Source: Pyropia haitanensis (lineage: Eukaryota > Rhodophyta > Bangiophyceae > Bangiales > Bangiaceae). From it: DNA of 64,000 bases. Position numbers and translations under genes: made by a program. A model generated the notes under the pieces. The model was not told where the DNA came from. It ran no database searches and worked only from the letters and a program-made list of their open reading frames with translations. Location: assembly GCA_008729055.1 (NCBI GenBank), contig SDUX01000007.1, positions 6,059,009 through 6,123,008 on the forward strand, read 5' to 3'. Shown in pieces: positions 12,421 through 21,882 of the stretch. The stretch's first letter is position 1. Each line of letters starts with the position of its first letter.

Positions 12421-13591
12421 ATGGGGCAACCCACCGCCGGCCCAGAGGGTATTCGAGTGGGGCTGACGGTGGCCACTCACCGCCGACGAACCGAAATCAA
12501 CCATTCTTTGTGCCAACTTTTCCCCCGAGCAACGCTTTCCACCTCACCCCTTCCGGGGCAGGCGGGGATTGTGATAGTCGGTACGGGTCGGTTCCTTCGT
12601 GGTGGCGGAGACGGGCAAGGATAGTCTGGGCGTCTGCGTGGTGGGTAACCGCCGGGCGCGGCTGCGGGCGGGAACCGCTACACCCCCCCCCCCCTGCTCG
12701 CCCGCTCACTACGGGCAAGAAGCTGGACCTGACGCCGGAGCAGATGTTGGCCGGTCGCCGTGAGCAGGTTCGCAAGAACATGGCGGCCATGCGCGCCTGG
12801 CGGCAGACTGATGCGGACGCCGGCGGCCGCGCGACGGAGGGGTCGGACGCCGTCGACGAGGAGGCATCGGTGGCTGCGGCCGTGGCGGCGGCGGTGGCCA
12901 TCTGTGGCGCACCCGCCACGGTCGCCCGCACCGCGCCCGACGCCGGGGCGGTCGCAGCTCATGAAGAGGCCATCCGGATGGGGGCTGAGCGTTGTACGCA
13001 CTGCCCCCGGCGCTACAAGGGCCGAGCCGCGCGGATGGCGCACGGGCGCATGGCGCACAGGTTGACTTTCAAGATTGGCTACGACAACAAGATAAAATCG
13101 GTTTTGGAGTCGGCGAGGTGGCGGCCCATGACTTCGTGGACCGGCCACCCCGAAGTTGGGACTTACGGAGCCCAATGGTCGTTTCAGGAGCTTGGGGGGG
13201 CTCTGCGTGCGGATTTTGTATTGGCTGTTGGGGGGGTTGGTTTGCTGTGGAGGTGGACGAATCAGCTCACCGTGGGTATCCACGTGAGTCTGAGATCTCC
13301 AGGGAGGTGACCATCCGAGCCTCATTTGAGGACTACGCCAAGCCGGCGTTGCGCTTGATTAGGTTTAACCCGGACGCCTTTCTGGTTGGGACGACTTACA
13401 TCCCTCCGGAGTTTGAGTCTCGGGCCATTCATCATGCTGGATGGCTGTGGGAGCACCGTTTGGAGGGGGCACGGGAGTGTTTTACTGATTATTGGTATTA
13501 CGGTAGGGTGCGTCAAGAGAGCGACCGGCCGACGATGAGGACTAACCCTCAGGGGCGTCCTGGTAGGGGTGAGGAGCTCATCTCGTGGTAG
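12421..13591 (+). CDS. Tandem-unit zinc-finger protein, copy 5 (altered 5' frame)
   Basis: It carries the C12 run, but a second run (TTTTCCCCC at about 12519, six C in other copies) has lost one C. The ATG at 12421 therefore runs to an early stop at about 12624, and the zinc-finger frame is open further upstream without an obvious ATG. The zinc finger, intron (13061-13302) and exon 2 are intact. The coordinates span the homologous gene, not a proven open frame. Confidence 0.5.
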
Positions 13592-15062
13592 TATGTAGGA
13601 GGGATCGGTTTCTAGCTAGATTCATCATCTTTTTGTTCGTGACTCACTTTGATGGGAGTATGAATGTACCACTTGTCAGCTGAACCCCGTTCTCCCTTTG
13701 GGGCATGCGTTGGTATGGTTCTTTGTGGTCTCTATAGACTGAGATGAATATCAAAAAGCATACCTCCTCTTTGTAATGTCTGCTCCGTCCTCCTCGCTTC
13801 TTCTTTCGAAAAAGACGGAGAGGGGTGGGCGGGGACAGCTGGGTATGGAAATCGCGTGGTACAAGTCATGCCGGAGGCGTTCATAGAACGGGACTCCAAT
13901 GAGGACGCAACGGAGGTCGCCCTTAGACTTTCTCTCGTCGACATGGATTGCGGGTTTGGTAGTAAAGTTCCATATTTGGTCCGGTAGGAAGAGGGCGCGC
14001 GCTGTCGCGCCAGCTTAGGAGTGTTTTTTTCTAGGATGGACGCAAGCCTCTGGGGACGCCCTGTACTTTTTTTTTCCGCGCTGGCTGGATGCGGGTTTGG
14101 TAGTGAGGTTCCATTGGTCCGCTTACATTCACACCAGGCGCTGTGGGAAAAAAAAATGCACGCCGTCGTCACGGCCTTGTGTACCCTCCGTATCGTTCCG
14201 TATTGACTTCCTATACTAGTGCAACGCTGGTACCAGACCACTGCACGTGTGCGCCCTTTTGCGCTTGGAAGAGTCGGTTGGCTTCTCTGGGCAAAAAAAG
14301 GGCTCTTGTAGAAATGCCCCAACCTGTGGTACGGCACACGTCGTGAATGAGAAACGGGGGAGGGGTTTGGTTATCCGGCTGCCTGTCTCGCCTCACTGAC
14401 GGTGGCATGTTGGGACGATACTGTAGCAGTACGGCTACGCCAACCCACAACTTGTGGGGGCGAGACACGCGCGCTCGGGTCCCAACTTGGAACACCGGAA
14501 GCAACACGTCAAACACCAACACGCGACTTGCGTGTGGCGAGTGGCCGACTCGCCAAGGCACTAACAAGATGTGTCGCAGCCAGACGGTATTTACTTGGCA
14601 GCCAAGGGGGGCCGTCCCCGCCTTGCTGTCCCGCGCTTATAAACCCTCGTGTGCGCGCATGCGCGCGCACACCCCTCGCAAAACACGCAAAAACTGAACA
14701 CACATACCACCCAATAAAAAGGCTCCACAATCAAAGCAAGCAAGCGTAGAAATCCGTCTGGCCTCCGCGCAAAAATCCCCAACATACGAACCACTGCAAT
14801 ACTCTGCAAATGGGGTGCCGAAAGTCCCAGTCGGAATTTCGAGCTGAAATCGACATATTTCACTCGTGGGTGAGGTGAAATCCAATCTCAATTCTGAGCC
14901 ACTTGCTCCGAATATTCAAACCCAGATTCGGGGTTTGCCACAGATACGAAAGAATTGAGGAAACCTGGTCTCCTTTTGATACCACAAACCGGTCTTGACG
15001 GTTTGCGAGAAAAGCGCTTGCCCCCTGAAAGTACACTCATGCTGTATACTAGTAACGCGGAG

Positions 15063-16581
15063 AAATGTTGTGCCGTTTGCTGTAAAGGTGGAGCTGGCGG
15101 GTTGAAGGGTGATGGTTCCTTCGGAAGTGCCGCTCTGAGGAGGCAGCTCAGCCATGCCAAAATGCTGAAGTTGTGCGTTCTTGTTGCGTGGACGGCATCT
15201 TTACCTGTGACGGTCTACGGAAGTAATCTGTAGCACTGCTCGACCCCCTATCGGCGCGTGGTATTATTTATTGTAGCGGGGGCGCTATCACAGTTCTTGC
15301 CTTTGGTATTAATCCGCATGTTGAAGCGTCAACGTTTCCCTTGGAGGGCGTGGTATCTTCGCAGCCCCGTCTTTGGACACATCTCCGTGTGGCGCAAAGG
15401 GGCCCTTTTTTGCATTATTGAGGCGCCGTCCATCTCTTTTCCGGGTGGACCGCCTAGTCAAGGTGCTTCTTAGCCAGGGCACCGAGCGGGAGTTTCTCCA
15501 TGTCGGAAGAGGAAGAATGGAGGGAAGTCCTTTTTTCCCAAGTAAAAGGCCAGAGCCGGGTTCGGCATTAGGAACGCAGACAGGGACGACGTTCGCAGCA
15601 AGAGCGTACGATTTCTTGAGACGGGGCCCTTGTGTAGAAATGCAGAGTGTGAGCTTCGCCACTCGCACGGGTGTTTGCCTGAACGGCGAATGATGTATTG
15701 TGTATGTTCCACTCTTGAGAGGAACACCGGCTGGGGCCTTTCTTCCTGTCTGTGCTTCTTCAGTGTTTCCAGGCCTGGGCGCTGGCCGAAAAAGCTTGAG
15801 AAGATAAACAGTCTGAGACTCGCGCGGCCTCTATTTCTTTTTGACGGTATCAAGCCTGGCGTCTTTTTGATACAAAAAAAAACAGCCTGAGGCTCTAAGA
15901 GTATACATGCGGTGCACATACATACGCGGAGTGCATGAGTAGGTAGAGGACACAAAGGACAAAAGAATGTCCTTGCTTGCTCTTTTATCCATGCTACGAC
16001 CTTGCTTGGGGAAAAACGTTTTGCCATGGGGGTACACCTTCCAGTTGATGACAAAATAATGGAGAGGTGTAGGCGCTCGCGCCGCGCGCCTTCACCTCGC
16101 ATTCCTTGGGGAAGTGCCCTTTTTTTAAAAGAAAGAAAAAAAAGACGGCCTTCTCAAGAAACGTCTCTGAGGGGGGAAAGGGGCAAAAGGTCGCGGGAAG
16201 AAGAAAAAAACCGCCGAGAAAAACCCAGCAGAGAGCAAAATTGCGCCGTGACGAAACCGTCGTGCGGTCACGCGCGGTTTCCAAAACGACGGCCTCTGCT
16301 GGCCCACCCCACGACCATCATTTTTGACGGAAAAAAAGACGCACCTGCGACACGGACGAGACGCCTAAGCACATGTGCCGCGGGCGACGGCGCGCGTGGA
16401 TTGCCTTGCAATATTGGCACATCCCCGTCGTTTGCCAGCGACTTGGTACGAGAAAAAAAAAAAAGAAAAAGAAGAGCCGCCCCGCCTACGATGGGAGATG
16501 GACTGCCCTTTGACATTTTCCGCCCATCGCATGCCTGGCTGTTCTGCCCTTTTTTTTCTGTACAGATTGTGTACCTATTTT
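15063..16581. other. Unique spacer between tandem array and 18S fragment
   Basis: No convincing gene is seen in about 1.5 kb. Composition is mixed, with several A-rich and T-rich runs (for example poly-A tracts at about 16135, 16205 and 16450). Because it ends exactly at the 18S 5' end, it could be an rDNA external transcribed spacer and promoter region. That is inferred from position only. Confidence 0.5.
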
Positions 16582-17022
16582 CCTGGTTGATCCTGCCAGT
16601 AGTCATATGCTTGTCTCATAGATTAAGCCATGCATGTCTAAGTTTGAACACTTTTATACACGTGCAACTGAGAATGGCTAATCAAAACAGTCTTAGTTCC
16701 TTTGAGAACCACACTACTTGGATAACCGTAGTTGTTCAAGAGCTAATACGTGGCGCAACGCCCGACTCACGAAGGGTGGTCTTCATTCAATAAAAAACGA
16801 TCGTGCTCCTTCCAGAGCGCTTTGGGATGATTCACAAAAATTTGTCGGACCGCGTGGCCTCGTGCTGGCGACTGCTCATTCAAATTTATGCCCTACCAAC
16901 TTTTCGATGGTAGAGTATTGGTCTACCATGGTGTCGACGGGTAGCGGGGAATTAGGGTTCGATTTCTGAGAGGGAGCCTAAGAAACGGCTACCACATCCA
17001 AGGAAGGCAGCAGGCGCGCAAA
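16582..17022 (+). rRNA. 18S (SSU) rRNA, 5' ~440 nt only, interrupted
   Basis: The segment begins with the eukaryotic SSU 5' consensus CCTGGTTGATCCTGCCAGTA. It continues through conserved landmarks: CATATGCTTGTCTCA, AAGCCATGCATGTCTAAGT, GCTCATTCAAATTTATGCCCTACCAACTTT, and AAACGGCTACCACATCCAAGGA then GGCAGCAGGCGCGCAAA. In an intact gene GCGCAAA is followed by TTACCCA. Here it switches at 17023 to retrotransposon coding sequence. The remainder of the 18S is not found downstream, so this copy cannot make SSU rRNA. It looks like a dispersed or array-edge rDNA fragment that served as a retrotransposon target. Confidence 0.95.
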
Positions 17023-20000
17023 CGGGGATGCGGCCGTGGCGCGCGTCCCCCGAGCCGCCACGCACGCGCTGGCGGGGGCGGACCTCCTCCTCCTCGCCAA
17101 GCCTGGCGGGCTGGGGGAGGACGGCCTGCCCCGCCTCCGGCCCATCGGGATGCCGGAGGTGCTCCGCAAGCTGGCCGCCGCCGCCCTGGCGCGCACTGTG
17201 CGCGGGGCGGCGGCGCGCCTGCTGGCGCCGACGCAGCAGGGGGTGGGGGTCTCCAGCGCGTGCGAGCGCTTGCTCCACGAGCTGGAGACCCACACTGCCC
17301 AACACCCCGGGCATGCGGTAGTCCAGTTGGACTACCGCAACGCCTTTAACCTGGTGTCGCGCGCGGCGGCGGACGCGGTGCTGCGCCGCGCCCTCCCCCT
17401 CCTGGGCCCCTACCTTTCGTGGGCCTACGGCGGGGGGGGGCCGTGCGTGTACGGCTGGACGGCGGACGGGGCTGGACCCCCCCCGCCGCCCGAGCCAGGC
17501 ACGCGCGTCCGGCCGGGGGGGGCGACACCGGCCGGCGGCGGCGGCGGCGGCGGCAGCGCGGGGCGGATGGACGAGGCGGGCGCGCGCGGTGGGGGCGAGG
17601 GGGGAGCCGCTGACGGCGACGCGAGTTCCCGCGGGCTGGCCCAGCCGCCGGCGCGCCTGTGGCTGCGGGCCGAGCGAAGCGCCCAGCAGGGTAACCCACT
17701 CGGCCCGCTGCTGCACGCGGCTGGCCTGTGGCTGGTGCTCGAGCGGCTGCGCGTCGCGCATCCGTCCACCCTCGTGCGCTCGTTTCACGACGACGTCGTG
17801 GCGGCTGGCCCTTCTGCCGACCTCCAGCGGCTGCTGGACGCCGCCGCGTCGGGCGGCGAGGAGGTGGACGCGGAGCTGCTCCCCGCCAAAAGCGTCGGCT
17901 GGTCCCCGTCGGGGGCGCCCGCGCCCACGGGGTGGGGCGCGCGGTGGGTGGCGGGGGGGGGATCATGCAGTTTTCTGTCCCCCTCGGGGAGGACGCGTTT
18001 GTCGCTGCGGGCGTGGACCGGCTGGCGGCGGAGCAGGCGGGGCTGTGCCGTGCTATCGCGGCGCTGCCCGCCTCGGCGCTGCAGGCGCAGCTGCTGCTGC
18101 TGCGCCTGTGTGCCGGCCCCCGCCCCAACTACTGGCTGAGGGCGCTGCCACTGGTGTGGGGCGCACGGCTGGCGGGCGCCGTCGACCGCGACGCAAAGCA
18201 GGCCCTGTTGGGCCTGCTGACCGACGCGGTCGACACGCCTGACACGCGCGACGCCATTGCGGCGCGCGCGGCGCTCCTTCCCGCCATGGGGGGGCTGGGG
18301 ATCGGCGGGCGCACGCTCGTGGCGCCGGCCGCCGCGCTGGCGTCGTGGGTCGACGCGCTGCGCGCGGGTCGGGCGTACTCGCCCGCCCTGCGCGCACTCG
18401 GCCACAGTCTGTTGCGGCTGCCGGCGGCGGACGACGCGGACGCCGCGCCCGCCGCCGGCGCAGTGGCAGCGACGCGCCCGCTGCCGCCGGCGCTCCCCAC
18501 CGCCGGCTGGGAGGCGCCCGACCGCGCACGGGGGGTGGCCGCCGCGACCGCACCCGCCGCCCCAGCGGCGGCTGTGACGTCCGGGCCGCCGCCTGCGCCC
18601 CGCGGTTCTGGTCTACCGCCGCCATTTGCCATCGCGCGCGCGTCGCCAGCGGGCCGCAGCCGCGCACCTGGAGGCGCACCGGCAACGCGGCGGCGGCATC
18701 TGTTTGACCCGCCGCCGGCTTTCCGCCCGCGAGCGCCGCCACCCGGCCGCCCCCGCACCTCACGCCCGAGGGTCGACACGCCTGCTGCGCCGGCGGCGGG
18801 CGGCCCCCCGCGTGTGGCCGGCGGCACTCCGGCGTCGCTGGCGACGGACCCGCCGGCGGCACTGCCGCCGCCGGCCGTGGACGCCATGGCCGGGGTGCGC
18901 CGTCTGCGGCGCATGCGGGTCGACCCGTCGCCGGACGAGGCCGACGACGCGGCGTCTCTCCCGGCTGCCCTGGCCGCTCCGCCGCCTCCACCGCCGGCGG
19001 GCGTGGCCGCGCTGTGCAGCTCCCTGCTGGAGCTGCACGCGGCGGTCGCGGCGCACGCCGCGGCACCCGACACGGGGCTGCTCTGGGCGGCCCCGCCGCG
19101 CGAGGCGGGCCGACCGCCTCACCGGGCGGCGGCTGGCCGCGCGGGCGGCGCCGCCAACGACCTCCCCCCCTCTCTGTCGCCCCCCCTCTCCTTCCCCGAG
19201 TGCGGCCCCGACGTGACCTGCTTACGTCGGGCTGACGCCCCACACCACGCGGGGCCGCACTCGCCGCCGCCGTCCTGGCGGCGGCTGCTGGAGGGGGAGG
19301 AGGCGGTCACGCAGCGCGAGCTGTCGTGTGCCGCGCACGCGGCGAGGCGTGCCCGCCTCTACCGCGAGCTGCCGCTGTGGAGGGCTGGCCTCGCCGCGTG
19401 CCAAGGCTACCGCGCGGCGCTGTGGCTGGCCGCCCTGCCGACGGAGGGGGTGGGCGGCGCCGCCATACCTGGCGCCGCCATGCGCGTCGCGGTGCGTCTG
19501 TGGCTGGGCGCCCCTCCCCGCTCGACGCCGCCGCCGCCGCGCTGTCGCTGCGGCGGCGACGTGGACGCGGCGGGCCACCACTTTGTGGTTGGGTGCCCGC
19601 TGCAGGCGCCGAACGCCACCGCACTCCACCACCGGATTGTGGGGCTGGTGGCCGCCGCGCTGGAGCGCGCGGACGAGTGGGAGGACGTGGTGGTGGAGCG
19701 CGCGCTGGACGGGACGGGCGGCGGGCTGCGCCCCGACCTCCGCGCCCGCCACCGCGCCAGCGGGCGGGTGACGTGGGGGGACGTCTCGGTGGCGTCCCCC
19801 CTGGCGCGGGAGGTCACCGCGCGGTTGGCCGACGCCCCGCTGCGGGTGGTGGCGGGCGCGGCGCGGGAGGCGGCCAAGGTGGCCAAGTACACCCCCGCGC
19901 TTCCGCCCGCCACGCTGCCACACGCGTTTGTCCAACTGGTGTGGGAGGCGTACGGGCGGGTCGGCCCCGCCACCGACCGCTGGGTGCGGGACGCCCTTGG

Positions 20001-20560
20001 CGGTCCGCACTTGGCGGCGGTGCGCGGGCGCCTGATGCGTGACGTGTCGGTCACCATCTGGCGGTCGCACGCGTGGGGCGTGGCCAATGGCTACGCCCGT
20101 TGCTTTGGTTGTGCGAGCGCGCCGGTGGGGCGGCGGGCTACATTGAATGGTGTGGGATTGACTGCGGGCTTGGCCCGAATCGGTGAGTAGTGGTGTGGGG
20201 GGGGGGGGAGTTACCCCCTCTCCTCCCCCGAGGGAGTAGGTCGTGGGACTTGCCGTCTCTTAGCTAAAGCCCCCCGCCCACTTTACCCAGGTGGTGGCGG
20301 GGGTGGAAGTCCAGCGAACAATAGGGTACTGAGTTCCTATCTTACACTTCGAAGTTGACGGGGACGACCTTGAGTGGCATGAGAACCAAGTCATTCAGAG
20401 TCTTTGGCTACCGCGGTCCGCTGAGAGGTGAAAGCGAGCAATCGCTCAGGACGCAGCAGTACACGTAGCGGTGTACGGATGGTAAAAACGCCATAGAAAA
20501 CGGGTTTATCCGCAGGAAAGCGTGATTGTGCAGAAACGTTTTTCTGCCCAAAGACGAACC
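17023..20560 (+). mobile_element. Non-LTR retrotransposon with restriction-like endonuclease, inserted in 18S rDNA
   Basis: Element sequence starts immediately after the 18S GCGCAAA and is already coding within the conserved N-terminal part of the reverse transcriptase. The element is therefore 5'-truncated, as is typical of target-primed reverse transcription. The gene order RT, linker, CCHC knuckle, PD-(D/E)XK-type endonuclease is that of the R2/CRE/NeSL group, whose members often insert site-specifically into rDNA or other repeats. About 350 bp after the stop codon (20191 to about 20560) is a GC-poorer, structured stretch that probably includes the 3' UTR. The 3' junction with rDNA is not visible, so the right boundary is a guess. 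Confidence 0.8.
17024..20190 (+). pseudogene. RT-RLE retrotransposon polyprotein, 5'-truncated and frameshifted
   Basis: RT motifs in one frame are RPIGMPEVLRKL, motif A QLDYRNAFN (about 17323-17349), motif B QQGNPLGPLL (about 17683) and the catalytic FHDDV (about 17783). After a G9 run at 17953-17961 the thumb region continues in another frame (LLLLRLCAGPRPNYWLRALP, then LPAMGGLGIGG). A long Ala/Pro linker follows, then a segment typical of these elements (YRAALWLAALP). Next come a CCHC knuckle (CRC, HH and C at about 19541-19597) and the endonuclease core RPDL (about 19729), WGDVSV and EAAKVAKY. Joining the frames needs one extra base or two fewer in the G run. The break may be a mutation, a sequencing error or, less likely, programmed -1 frameshifting. 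No ATG is appropriate because the N-terminus is missing. Confidence 0.85.
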
Positions 20561-20787
20561 TTCTGCGGGATCTGGCATTGCACGGTTGGTGTCGCTCTAT
20601 TTTGAGGGGTCCCCGTGGCGTGGGTCCCCCCGTCCACTTTCAGGCTGCGCTGCGTCGGTCGGCGAATGCTTCGGAGATTCCGCGCTTTTTTCGGGCTGCT
20701 TCTTGCTTCCGGTGGCCTCTTCTTGAGGATGGGCCTTCAAGGCGTCTGTGAGCGAGGATCTTCTTGGCGTTATGTTGAGGCCCGTTT

Positions 20788-20911
20788 CAACAAGACGCCT
20801 CCAGACTGGACCCTCATTGGCCAGCTGGCACCTCTTAAAGAAGAGCCGTCCCCCTGACTTGGGACGGCCAATGAGAAAAAGACGGGGCTGGCTCTTCTTG
20901 GCGTCTTGTTG
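20788..20911. repeat. Nested inverted-repeat (hairpin) block
   Basis: Three nested complementary pairs lie here. CAACAAGACGCC (20788-20799) pairs with GGCGTCTTGTTG (20900-20911). CTCATTGGCC (about 20813-20822) pairs with GGCCAATGAG (about 20867-20876). GCCGTCCC (about 20845) pairs with GGGACGGC (about 20861). CTTCTTGGCG also recurs directly at about 20759 and 20894. The structure resembles a foldback or MITE remnant, or a structured RNA. No gene was found between 20191 and 21880. Confidence 0.6.
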
Positions 20912-21882
20912 CGCCCAGGCGAGGAAGACGCCAGACACGTGGGTTTGCCACCCACATGAGACGCTTTCTCACTGAAGAGATGCGCCACGGTTGCTAGAAT
21001 GAGTGCCACGTCTACAGGATTCCCCTCCATCGCGCCCATACTGGTCAACCGTGGACAAGCGGAAACTTTTTGTCTGATTTTGCACTCGTGTCCGACACAC
21101 ACGACAGCTCGTTTAGCGCCGTACGGAGAGGTCCCTAGACTGTCTCGTTGAAAGTTTTCCTGATGGAAGCTATCGCATGACCAAATGGCTCCGAAAAAGG
21201 AGGGATATTTCGGAAGCATCTTCCGTCTCCCCGGTCCCCTCACTAAGTGGCGGTCCCCCCACTGTTCCTCTCTACAGGAAATTGCCGCGGTACATGCCCC
21301 TGGCTTTGTCACGGCCCGTTGGCAACGCGATTGCCCTGTAGCCCGCGCTCAGCTCTGCTTGTCCTTGACTGGCGCCCGATTCCAATAGATTTTCCGTCAA
21401 GCATCGCTCACCCCCAGGCCTTGTCCACGGTCCTGTCGCGCGGGCGTCGCCCGCCCAGTTGGAAGGGACAGACGGCCGGTCCGCGCGCGATTTTACTAGG
21501 AGCTTTTATTGTCATGCGGACTCAGCACGCTGATTGTCAATGCGATTGGTGATTCTCCTGTCTCTGCGAGTGAGAGGGGGGTGTGCCAGCTCGCCGCCGG
21601 ACTGCGATGGCGTCGGTTCAGCTCGCGCAAGGATGTTTGTCGGCTGTACGCACTGGCATGCACCAATCACTTTTGGTTGCGGGTCTCGTGATTTGTCCGG
21701 ATTTTTTGCAATAGTCCATTTTCTGACGTTTTCGTGGTCAGTCTGAGCGAGTCTGAGCCACGTGGTCCTGATCTTTCAAACATTGGCTCTTGTTGGTGGC
21801 TCTTGTGAGTGCACAGTTTTTTGGAGAACGGCTGTGTATTCTTAGAGCCATCTGGTGTTAGCGAGCATAACGTAGAACACTA

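Larger units (their letters stand above)
1..15062. repeat. 2,680-bp tandem repeat array, about 5.6 copies
   Basis: The sequence at position 1 recurs at 2681, 5361, 8042, 10722 and 13402, giving a period of 2,680-2,681 bp. The last copy breaks off at about 15062, where the shared sequence stops shortly after a TAACGCGGAGA motif. Copies are almost identical and differ by rare substitutions (for example G/A at 913, 3593, 6273, 8953, 11634 and 14314, in the order G,A,G,G,A,A) and by homopolymer length (C11 or C12, A8 or A9). This pattern suggests recent amplification and exchange among copies. The array continues beyond the left edge, so the total copy number is unknown. It is less GC-rich than the genes to the right. 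Each unit holds a TATA box, a two-exon zinc-finger gene and about 1 kb with no convincing gene. Confidence 0.98.

Noticed and set aside
1..15062. CRISPR array interpretation of the tandem repeat
   Set aside because: The unit is 2.7 kb and continuous, without short repeats and unique spacers, and the context is eukaryotic.
20191..21880. Search for the remaining 18S rRNA after the retrotransposon
   Set aside because: None of the expected downstream landmarks (TTACCCAATCC, the 530-loop GCCAGCAGCCGCGG) is present, so no 3' rRNA feature is reported.
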